Made by a program: the position numbers and the translations under genes
Source: Saprospiraceae bacterium
GTDB taxonomy: Bacteria; Bacteroidota; Bacteroidia; Chitinophagales; Saprospiraceae
DNA length: 64,000 nt
Assembly (NCBI GenBank): GCA_016714085.1
Contig: JADJNW010000001.1
Coordinates: 992,001 to 1,056,000 of the forward strand
Direction of reading: 5' to 3'
The notes under the pieces: generated by a model
Told to the model about the DNA's origin: nothing
The model's input: the letters and a program-made list of their open reading frames with translations, nothing else
Database searches by the model: none
Shown here: positions 25,760-35,703 of the stretch, in pieces
Layout: every line of letters starts with the position of its first letter
Numbering within the stretch: position 1 is the stretch's first letter

Positions 25760-28175
25760 TTACTCACTCCGCAAACTCTCCACCGGATTCGTCAGCGCTG
25801 CGCGAATCGCTTGAAAACTCACCGTTGCCAATGCGATCAGAACGGCGGCCACACCTGCAAATGCGAATACCCACCACTGCATGTTCACACGATACGCAAA
25901 ATCCTGCAGCCAGCTATCCAAAGCCCACCAGGCAATGGGGGTAGCAATGATCAGCGCAATGAAAACTAAAATGACAAAGTCTTTCGATAAGAGCATCACT
26001 ACATTTCCTACCGAAGCGCCCAGCACCTTGCGGATGCCAATTTCTTTCACGCGACGCGCTACCGCTAAGGTCGCCAAACCGAATAAGCCCATACAGGCTA
26101 CGAAAATAGAAAGCGCCGAAGCGATTTGTACGATACTGCCCAAGCGACGCTCCTGCACATACTGCTGCGCCAAAGCTTCGTCCAGAAATTGATATTCAAA
26201 ATCCTGATTAGGCGCTATCGCAGCCCAGGCTTTTTTGAGGATTTCCACATTTTCGGTGAGGCTACCCGGTTGCAGGCGCACAGTCACTCTGCGCTGAGGC
26301 GGTGCGGGGAAGCCCACGTCCATGGCGTGTGCCGTAAAGGCGTTGGGGTCTATCACCAAAGCAAGGGGCTGAATAGGTGTATGCAAGGATTCAAAATGAA
26401 AATCTTTCACGACGCCGACCACGCGCTGTTCAAATCCGCCGGGTAGTTTTGCCCAATCGGGTCATCCCAGCCATATTCTTTCACCAAGGCTTCATTCACA
26501 AGCATCGCGCCCGTCACATCGGCAGGATTGTCTTTGGAAAAATTTCTACCCGTTACCAATTGAATGTTCGTCGCATTTAAAAAGTCAGGATCCACCGCGT
26601 TCATGCGCAAATTACGATAGACTTTTTGGTCGTCTTCATAACCAATGCCTGCCCAGCCCGTTTCCAAAAAACTAAACAGCGATACCGCCGCATCCTTCAC
26701 CTGTGGCTGCTTGCGCAATTCGCTTTGGTACAATTCCGCCAGGCGCTTGCCTTCTTCGCGGGGTTTATTGGTAGGCACAATAATGACCTGTTCTGATTGA
26801 TAGCCCAAATCCTTATTTTTCAAAAAATTGAGTTGCTGCCCCACGACGATTGTGCCGATAATCATAATGATAGAAGCTACAAACTGCCCAACTACCAAGC
26901 CTTTGCGGAAAAAGCCAATGCTAATGCCTGCTTTGAACTTGCCTCTGAAAATATCCACAGGATTAAACCCTGATAAGACCAACGAAGGATAAACGCCTGC
27001 TATAAAACCAATTACGAGCATGATGCCGAGACAAAACAGTACAAAAATGGACTGAAGGTGATGCTCAGTTCCTGATTGATCAATTGATTAAAAGGTTTTA
27101 CCAATAAAATAGAGGAAGTAATCGCCAGCACTACCGAAATAACGGTGAGTAAAAACGCTTCGCCCCAAAACTGCCGAATCAATTGACTTCGTTCTGCTCC
27201 AAGTACTTTGCGGATGCCCACTTCCAGATTGCGCGTGGTGGAGCGCCCGATGGAAAGCGTCACAAAATTGATACAAGCAATCAGCAATATCAGAATGCCA
27301 ATGATGGAAAGCACTCTGGCGTACATCGGGTTGCTCACAGGCTCATTACCTGCCGGAAGCTCATTGTCTAAGTGGATTTCCGTAAGCGGCTGTAGATTAA
27401 TATTGTATTGCCCTGCTTCCACACGTTCGCCCAGTTGTTGCTGCACCATCGTGGGGATTTTCTGTGCCAATGCTTCCGCTGAAGTTCCTTCTTTTAGCAG
27501 AATAAATGTTTCCAGAAAAACGCTGAACCAAGCCTGGTTGACACGCTCCGGGAAGGTATTATAAAAATTGGCAAAAGGAATCAGCATATCAAAGCGAATG
27601 CTCGATTCAGTCGGGTATTGATCGACTAAACCTACCACCGTAAAGGGCATTTTCTCTTCACCAAAAACCAATTGCAAAGTCTTACCTATGGGGTCGCTAT
27701 TGCCAAAATATTTTTCAGCAATGGTTTTGGTTAGAATAATGGAATGTTGATTCGGGAAAGGCTTATGGACATTGCCTTGTGCAAGCGGAAAGTCAAACAT
27801 TTGGAAAAACGCCGAGTCCACCATGTGGATATTCTCGTTGAATTCATCGTCAGAAATAGAAACCGCAGTATTGAATTTATACACCCGACTCGTTGCCTCG
27901 ATTTCAGGAAAAGCCTCCGACATAACAGGCGCTGTCGGCACGGGCGTCAGCGTATTAATGAAAATCTGATCTCCACCATAATCTTCATTCAACCACACCC
28001 TATAAAGCCGATCCGCTTTGCTATGAAAATGATCATAACTCCACTCGCTTTTTACAAACAACATAATAAGAATACAACTGGTGACGCCGACCGCCAATCC
28101 GAGGATATTGATCGCGGAATAACCTTTGTGACGAATAAGTTGACGAAATGCAATTTTCAGGTAGTTTTTGAACAT
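25760..28175 (-). CDS. FtsX/MacB-type ABC transporter permease P5, two frameshifts
   Basis: A permease of about 805 codons in three frames. Piece 1 (start 28175) has VDSAFFQMFDF with LAQGN and the coupling motif LEVGIRKVLGAE. It breaks at the A-run 27043-27047 (plus strand), where one extra A restores the frame into LFCLGIMLVIGF. Piece 2 carries the GLVVGQFVASI helix and the second periplasmic part. It breaks near 26439-26443, where one extra base in the G/C run restores GGFEQRVVGVVKDFHF. Piece 3 has KEIGIRKVLGAS and the tail NPVESLRSE. All family parts are present, so the gene is probably intact in reality. It is the last member of the P9-P5 run. Confidence 0.82.
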
Positions 28176-28257
28176 AGCTTTGGTGTTTAAAATATTTAAA
28201 TCTCAAAATACTGCTTTAGCAAAGACGCATAACATGCGCAATAGTTGGAATCTCCAA

Positions 28258-28284
28258 TCATTCATTCATTCACTCACTCACTCA
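28258..28284. repeat. Tetranucleotide microsatellite
   Basis: Three TCAT-type units followed by four TCAC-type units, just 3' of the P6 stop codon on the minus strand. It occupies the position where other permeases carry the octamer repeat. Slippage-prone. Confidence 0.6.
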
Positions 28285-28289
28285 ACCAA

Positions 28290-30650
28290 TCACTCACTCC
28301 TCAAAGACTTCACCGGATTCGCCAGCGCAGCTCGTATGCTCTGAAAACTCATCGTCAAGAATGCAATCGCCAGCGCGATAATGCCCGCTATTACAAAAAT
28401 CCACCATTGAATATCAATACGATATGCAAAATTTTGCAACCAGCCATTCATAAAATACCAAGCCAGCGGCGCAGCGATGACCATTGCAATCAGCACCAGG
28501 CGGATAAAATCTTTGGAGAGCAATAATACAATATTGGCGACTGAAGCGCCCAACACTTTACGGACACCAATTTCTTTGGTTTTTAAATGAATCGTGTGAA
28601 TTGTTAATCCGAATAAGCCAAAACATGATATTAATATTGCAAGAAATGCAAAGTAGTTAATGGTTTTGCCAAAATTTTCTTCATTATTAAAATTCTGTGC
28701 TAATGTTTCATCCAAAAATGTATAAGTAAAGGCTCGTTCCGGGAAAATTTTATTCCACTCCGATTCTACAAAAGCCAATGTTTTAGAAGTTTGATCGGGT
28801 TGAATGCGAATAGAAAAAGTCGTAAACTGCGGCACTGCAATGTCCATAATTAATGCTGTGATAGGGAAGCGCAAGCTCTGGTAATTAAAATCTTTGATGA
28901 CGCCAACCACCGTCCCTCTTTGCCTTCTCTGTTAATATTCTTGCCGATGGCTTCTTCCGGCGAATCCCAGCCCAACAAACTCACCGCGCTTTCATTGATG
29001 ACATAAGCATTCAAATGATCGCTTCCGAAGGATTTATCGAAAGTACGTCCGGTTGTTAATTCCAATTCATACGTCTGCAAAAAATCATAATCCACTGCCA
29101 TACAAGACGCAAAAACATTATCGTCCCGACTTACTTTCTCCGACCAAACCTGTCGATTCACAGAGCCAAAACCCAATGCTGACGAGGAAAGCGTGACCGC
29201 TTGCACTCTTGGATTCTGCAAAATTTCTTGCTCAAAAGTCTCCGTTCGCTGCCGCAGCACGCCGTCCATTCCAGCAAAAGCATTGTGAAAATTGGCGCTA
29301 AATAATGGAATATTAATAACTGCATCTCTTTGAAAACCAAGCTCTTGGCTGCGTAAAAAATTTAATTGATTGTAAATAATCATCGTGCTGGCGATCAAAG
29401 CCACCGAAGCAATAAATTGAATGGTAATCAAGGATTTGCGAAACAATTGACCTTTGGGTAATGCCGAAACACCTTTGCCTTTAAGGGTTTCCACTGGTCG
29501 GAAGCGCGTGATAAACAAAGATGGATACCAGCCGCCCAGAAAGATGGTCGCCACCAAAACAGCGCCGAATAGCGCCAAATTCTGCCAGTGGAACATCGCC
29601 GATTTGGAAATTTCGCGCCCCACCAAAATGTTGAAACTCGGTAGGGTCAACTGCACAATAGCCGTGGCAATCACCGCTGCGAGTAAGCAAAGTAGGGCAG
29701 TTTCACCATAGAAATGACGAGCCAGACTGCTACGTGCCGCGCCCAGTACTTTGCGAATACCTACTTCGCCTGCACGCGTGAAAGATAAGGCCGTTGCCAG
29801 ATTAATAAAGTTAATACAAGCTATAATTAATGTAATAAAACCAATACCCAGAAATAAGCGCAAATTGCTCCGATCCGCGGTAGCACGAGGCTCCAAGCCT
29901 ATATCATTATTAAAATGAATATCACGTAAAGGTTGTAATACCAGTGTTTGTTGAGCGCTCATTTTGGCATCGCCGTACTGTTTTAAGAATGCAGGTAAAG
30001 TTTTATTAATATTTATTACATTTTGCCCCGGCTTTAATAAAACATAAGTTAATGAATGCGAGGCTATCCAATTATTGCGCAGCACATTTTCAACCGTCTC
30101 GCGGGCACTTTCCGGCTCTACGTCAGGAATATTATTATAAGGCGCGATCAAATCAAATTCGATATGCGAATTTTCAGGATATTTTTTAATAACTGCCGAA
30201 ATTTTAAATGGAAATTCATTTACAAAATGAATGGTTTGCCCAACTACATCGGTTTTGCCAAATAAATTCATCGCCATTTCATCGGTGATGACCGCCGAAT
30301 AAGCCGCTGCCAAAGGGTTCTGGCGGATTTTTAATAGCTACCGGCAAGCTTCGCGGAAATGCCCGTGCCGATGTTTCAATTTCAGGAAAGTATTCTGGCA
30401 GGAGCGGCCCGGCCGGTGCAGGCATACGCGCTAAAGAAATATTCGTATTACCAAAATTTACAGCATAATTAACCCGATAAATACGATCCGCATTTGCCTG
30501 GAAATTATCATAACTTTTTTCATGTTGCCATAATAATAAAACTAAAAAACAACAAGCCAGCCCAATGGACAAGCCGAAAACAGTGATAAATGAGTAAGAT
30601 TTATATCGCCAAAAATGACGTAATGTAATTTTAAACCAATTGCTTAACAT
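28290..30650 (-). pseudogene. FtsX/MacB-type ABC transporter permease P6, with internal deletion and frameshift
   Basis: The only array member with a real loss of sequence. Piece 1 ends ARAFPRSLPVAIKNP, and the next usable frame starts NPLAAAYSAVITDEM. Compared with paralogues about 25-35 residues are missing between them (around 30318-30330), including the FFxxFDF motif that every other copy has in recognisable form. A second break near 28908-28911 is one lost base in a G run; adding it restores VVGVIKDFNYQS. Coupling motifs GEVGIRKVLGAA and KEIGVRKVLGAS and the tail NPVKSLRSE are present. It is either a true pseudogene or a local assembly collapse. It starts 39 bp after P7, the tightest spacing in the array, so the two are surely co-transcribed. 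Confidence 0.75.
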
Positions 30651-30689
30651 GATCGGATGATTGTTGAATATTATAAAATAATGATAAAG

Positions 30690-33069
30690 TTATTCACTAC
30701 GTAAACTCTCAACGGGATTCGCCACAGCTGCTCGTATAGACTGTAAACCCACCGTAATCAGGGCAATTGCCAACGCAGACATGCCAGCTATTACAAACAT
30801 CCACCATTGAATATCAATACGATACGCAAAATCCTGAAGCCATTTATGAATAGCCCACCAGGCAAGCGGAAATGCCAGCAATGTTGCGACCAATACTAAA
30901 TAAAAAAATTCTTTGGATAATAATATTACAATATTATTTACAGTAGCACCCAGTACCCTGCGAATAACAATTTCCCGCACTCTAAAGCTTGCAATCACTG
31001 CAATTAAACCATATAAACCCAAGGCCGCAATCAAAATCGTAAGCGCAGAAAATAAATAAATTAATTTGGAAAAACCCTGATCAGATTGGTAGCGCTGCTG
31101 TATTTGTTCATCTACAAATGACATATCGAACGGAAGATTGGGAGCGAATGCATTCCAGTCGCTTTGAAGCGAAGCAATCATGGAACTAATATCGCCGGGC
31201 TTCACGCGTATAAGAATATGACGCATAATGGTTTCCGGTACAAACATAGCCAAGGGCATAATAGGATCGTGCAAAGAGTGAAAATGAAAGTCTTTGGCGA
31301 CACCCACTACTTGTCCATCTTTGAGATCGCCAATTTGAATATCGCGCCCGATAGGTTTTTCCCATCCAAGCATTTTCACAGCAGCTTCATTCAGAATAAT
31401 GCCCGTAGTCGTATCATTAGGGAATAACGCTGAAAACTCGCGGCCTTCAGACATTTCTATGCCCATCGTTTTAAAATAATCGAAATGAGCGCCCAAAATA
31501 TGCATCGTCGGCAAATTTTCTTGATCAGCACCTTGAAATCCAATTGGTTGCGAACCATAATCACCGTCTATGATATCCCTACCGAAACCGAAATTACATT
31601 CGGGTTTTGTTCAAAAATTTTTTGCCCCGTTCATAATAGTTTAAAAAATCAGGTGTTTGTAGCTGTAAAGCAATTACTTGCTCTTTATCAAAACCCAAAT
31701 CTCGATTTTGAATAAAGTCCATTTGCTGTTTCACGGCAAGGCTGCCTACTGCCAATCCTGTCATAATGACAAATTGGGCTACGACCAAGGCCTTTCTGAT
31801 GACAATGCCGGAATAGCCTGTTTTTATTTCGCCTTTCAGCACCCGAGTTGGCTTAAAACGAGACAATAAAAATGCCGGATATAAGCCTGTAAGCCCTCCT
31901 GCTACGATTGCTAGTCCAATTAACACTGGAATCAAGGGCACAAAGTCTGTCATTTCTATCCGCATATCCCACGCCAACCATTGCAACAAGTAATCCTTGC
32001 CAAGTGCCAACAACACCATTGCCAATGCGAGACTGAACGTTGCCAGTAGCACAGCTTCCCCAAGGAATTGTCGGAATAATGCTATGGGCATTGCTCCCAG
32101 GACTTTGCGCACGCGCACTTCTCTACCCCGATTGACAGAGCGGGCGATGGTAATATTCATAAAATTAAAAGCTGCCACTAATAATATAAGAAAAGCAACT
32201 AAGGATAAGCCTTTTACATATGCGAAATTTCCTTGCCTATTGGCATCTGTATTCATCAAATGCCCGGAATGAAAATAAATATCTTTTAAGGGCTGCGTAT
32301 GCAGCACCGAGGTTTTTACTCGGTCAGGGCCCATATTGTCCGAAATAAATTTGGGGAATTTAGTTTCCAACTGTGCAATAGAAGCGCCTTCTTTCAAAAG
32401 TAAATAGGTTTGAAAACTTATCCAAGTCCAACTTTCTAAGGTAACAGGATAACCATAAGGCACTCGAAAAGTAGAAAATGATGCTACGATATCGAATTTT
32501 AAATGCGTTTGTGTGGGCGTTTCTGCGAATACCCCAGTCACTTTCAAGGGTATTTCATCATCGAGTAGAACTATTTTGCCAATGGGATTTACTTTCCCAA
32601 AATACCTTTCTGCCGCTTCCGGAGTCAGGATAATCGAATTCGGCTCTTGTAATGCACTTTGCGCATCTCCTGCCTGTAAAGGAAAATCAAAAACATCCAG
32701 AAATGTAGAATCAGCATAAATAAAGCCCTTTTGATAGTAATGTTGCTCTTCATAAGTCAGGATTACCTCATCCGTATAGCGCACCCGTGTGGCTTTCTCC
32801 ACCTCAGGAAAAGTACGCGCCATTGCTGGGCCCATCGGAGGTGATACCGTAGCTAATAGCCTAGTTTGCTGGTTTTTTGATTCAAAATTAAGCCGATAAA
32901 TACGATCCGCTTTGCTATGTCCTCGATCATAACCTAATTCATATTGCACAAATAATAATATCAAAACCACGCTTGTTAAGGCCGTAGCGAGTCCAAAAAT
33001 ATTGATAAAAGCGCTTATTTTGTCGCGCTGGATACTGCGAAATGCTATTTTAATATAATGCCCTATCAT
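30690..33069 (-). CDS. FtsX/MacB-type ABC transporter permease P7, two frameshifts
   Basis: A permease of about 794 codons. Piece 1 (start 33069) has ADSTFLDVFDF with LQAGD and a deviating first coupling motif REVRVRKVLGAM. Two nearby one-base losses follow, in the A-run 31613-31617 and the C-run 31577-31579 (plus strand). Adding both restores FEQNPNVISVSVG, then DIIDGDYGSQPIGFQ and the C-terminal half. That half has a second coupling motif REIVIRRVLGAT, again unlike the KEIGIRK of its neighbours, and the tail NPVESLRSE. The atypical coupling motifs may alter ATPase docking, so P7 could differ in partner or activity. Confidence 0.8.
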
Positions 33070-33200
33070 AATATCATGGTTTAAAATAGCCTTAATTTAT
33101 TACATTGTGAAATCAATTTTTCATTATAAACCCTAAGGTTTCAAAAAACCCTATAGGCTTAGTTAAGAAATCATGTATTGGAATTTAATTCACAATATAT

Positions 33201-35588
33201 TTATTCACTTCTCAAACTCTCCACCGGATTCACCACTGCCGCGCGAATAGACTGTGCTAATACCGCTACGCTTGCAACGATCAATGTAACAATCCCTGCA
33301 AAAAGATAAATACTCCAACCCATCTTTGCCGTGTAAGCAAATCTTTCCAGCCACTGCGCGGTGAAATAATACGCAATCGGTGTCGCCAGCACAAATGCAA
33401 TAATCGTCAAGTAAATTAGGCGCTTATGGAACAGCATCACAATCGAACTGACACTCGCACCCAGCACCTTACGAATGCCAATTTCTTTTACTCTTTGTGA
33501 AATATTAAAAGCGGTCAGACCATACAAACCGAGGCAGGCAATAAAAATCGCTACGATAGAAAACACAATAAAAATGCGCGAAGATCGCTGCTCTGCTTCA
33601 TATTGCGATGCAAAATGCTCATCTACAAACTCATATTTGAAGGGATAGCGCGGTTCAAATTGCTTCCAGGCTGCCGCCAGCGCTTGAATGGTCGAAGCCA
33701 CATTTTTTTCATCTACCCGCACGGAAATATTGCTGGTACGAGCGTCCAAATACATCACCAAAGGTGAAATCGCATGATGGAAAGAATTAAAGTGAAAGTC
33801 TTTGACAACGCCTATGATAGGAATTTTAGGTCCTCCGTCTGAGAACTGGATCGTGCGCTCCAATGGATTTTTCCAGCCCATTTGTTGCACCATTGCTTCG
33901 TTGACGATTACCATATTTTGATCCGTCACCAAATCAGAAGAGAAATAGCGTCCTTGCGCCATTTCCATACCATACGTTTCCAAAAATGCTGTATCCACGC
34001 GAAATATTTGAATGGAAACCTCCTTGCCATCGCTGCCTTCCGGAAATACTGTCGAACCGAAAGTGCCAGGCCCCGCGCCAGCTTGACAGATAGACACCGA
34101 TTCAATTCCCGGAATCGCCTTCAACGTATTGCGATAAGCGTCCAAATTTGCCAAAACCCCTGGAGGCGTATTCATCATTAGCACCTGCTCCCGGTCGAAG
34201 CCTAAATCTTTATCCATAAAATAATTAAACTGTCGATTCAAAATCAAGGTACTAGCGATCAAGGCTACACTCAGCGTCAACTGACCAACGGTGAGAACCT
34301 GTCTTGGTAAAGGGTTCGCACCGCCGCTTTTAGAATTGCTCCGTAATGCCACTATCGGTCGGAAGCGACTCAGTACCATCCCAGGATAAAATCCTGCAAG
34401 TAAACTCGTCACAGCAATCGTTCCTGCCAAAAACGCGAGTGTGCTTGGCGTTATCAATAATGCTTGCGGAATCGCTCTGGCAAAAACCTGATTAAAAACA
34501 GGCAATAAATAATAAGCTAAACCCAAAGCCAACAGCGCCGAAATGCTTACAAATACAGTCGTTTCGGACAAGAATTGTGCGAATAAATTGCCGCGGCGAG
34601 CGCCCATCACTTTTTTCACGCCCACTTCTTTTGCTCTGGAAAGCGATTTGGCGGTGCTGATATTTACATAATTAAAACAAGCAATCACCAAAATTAAGGA
34701 TGCAATAATCATAAACATTCTTACAAAAGGAGCGCTACCCGCCTTCATACCTCTCAGAAAACGAATATCATAATTATGTAAATAAACATCATGTAATGGT
34801 TGGAAATAAAAAGAATAACTATCTGTGCGATTGGACATATAACGTTTCACAAAGTCCGGCATTTTTTTATCCAAGGCAGCTATATCCGCATTTTCCGACA
34901 GGAGCGCATAAGTATAAACCGTCTGTCCCAGCCAGTTATTCATAAAACTAAAATCCAGGAAGCCTGACTCCGGCGTCGTCGAAGCCCAGGAAGCAATCAC
35001 ATCGTATTGAATATGCGAGCGGCGCGGCGCTTCCTCGATGATACCTGTGACGGTAAAGGTTTTATCCTCAATGCCAAGAAAAGTCTTACCAATCGGGTCT
35101 TCGTTGCCAAATAAAGCCTGCGCGACCTTCGGTGTGAGCAAGGCCTGCCCGGGCGCATTCAAAGCTTCTTTTGCATTACCTCTTTGCAATTTAAAATCGA
35201 ATATTTCAAAGAATTTCGCATCCGCGAAAGCAAAGTTTTCCACTTCTAAGTTGCGTTCTTCTTTGGAAAGTAAGACCGGATCAAACCAGGGCGCAAAATG
35301 TGTTGCCACTTCTACCTCCGGGAAATCCGTCTCTAGGGCCGCTGCCATCATGCCGGGGGTTTCGGCGGTATTGTCTCTTTCGCCCGTAGGCGCTTTCACC
35401 CATTTATTGGCGCGCACAATGCGATCATATTTGCTGTGAAAAGCATCATACGAAGATTCATCGCTGATAAAAACAAAAGCCAGCAGCACAGCGGTCAAGC
35501 CCAGCACCAGCCCGGCAGTATTGATCAAAAAATAAGCACGCTGCCGAAAGATGATTCTTTTGACGATGGTCAGGTAATGGTTTAACAT
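33201..35588 (-). CDS. FtsX/MacB-type ABC transporter permease P8
   Basis: Intact 795-residue permease and the most divergent at its N-terminus: MLNHYLTIVKRIIFRQR, then SDESSYDAFHSKYDRIVRA where others read DRIYR. First periplasmic motif ADAKFFEIFDF with LQRGN; coupling motifs KEVGVKKVMGAR and KEIGIRKVLGAS; tail NPVESLRSE. The second membrane bundle ends in YTAKMGWSIYLFAG in place of the usual YRI..QWWMF, so the last periplasmic turn differs. A 131-bp gap separates it from P7, and element E6 lies upstream. Confidence 0.88.
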   Translation of the reverse strand: MLNHYLTIVKRIIFRQRAYFLINTAGLVLGLTAVLLAFVFISDESSYDAFHSKYDRIVRANKWVKAPTGERDNTAETPGMMAAALETDFPEVEVATHFAPWFDPVLLSKEERNLEVENFAFADAKFFEIFDFKLQRGNAKEALNAPGQALLTPKVAQALFGNEDPIGKTFLGIEDKTFTVTGIIEEAPRRSHIQYDVIASWASTTPESGFLDFSFMNNWLGQTVYTYALLSENADIAALDKKMPDFVKRYMSNRTDSYSFYFQPLHDVYLHNYDIRFLRGMKAGSAPFVRMFMIIASLILVIACFNYVNISTAKSLSRAKEVGVKKVMGARRGNLFAQFLSETTVFVSISALLALGLAYYLLPVFNQVFARAIPQALLITPSTLAFLAGTIAVTSLLAGFYPGMVLSRFRPIVALRSNSKSGGANPLPRQVLTVGQLTLSVALIASTLILNRQFNYFMDKDLGFDREQVLMMNTPPGVLANLDAYRNTLKAIPGIESVSICQAGAGPGTFGSTVFPEGSDGKEVSIQIFRVDTAFLETYGMEMAQGRYFSSDLVTDQNMVIVNEAMVQQMGWKNPLERTIQFSDGGPKIPIIGVVKDFHFNSFHHAISPLVMYLDARTSNISVRVDEKNVASTIQALAAAWKQFEPRYPFKYEFVDEHFASQYEAEQRSSRIFIVFSIVAIFIACLGLYGLTAFNISQRVKEIGIRKVLGASVSSIVMLFHKRLIYLTIIAFVLATPIAYYFTAQWLERFAYTAKMGWSIYLFAGIVTLIVASVAVLAQSIRAAVVNPVESLRSE

Positions 35589-35607
35589 AGCTTTAGTAGT
35601 TTTTAAA

Positions 35608-35700
35608 GTTTTATGGTGTTTGGGTGCGATGGTGTTATAGTTTTATAGCCAAACAGAACCAAAACACTATAACACCAAAATACTAAAACACCAGCACACT
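35608..35700. repeat. Octamer-phased inverted repeat E6
   Basis: Left arm from 35608: GTTTTATG, GTGTTTGG, GTGCGATG, GTGTTATA, GTTTTATA. After a 13-nt spacer comes AAAACACT, ATAACACC, AAAATACT, AAAACACC. It ends 3 bp before the P9 stop codon and fills the P9-P8 gap. Confidence 0.78.
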
Positions 35701-35703
35701 CCT

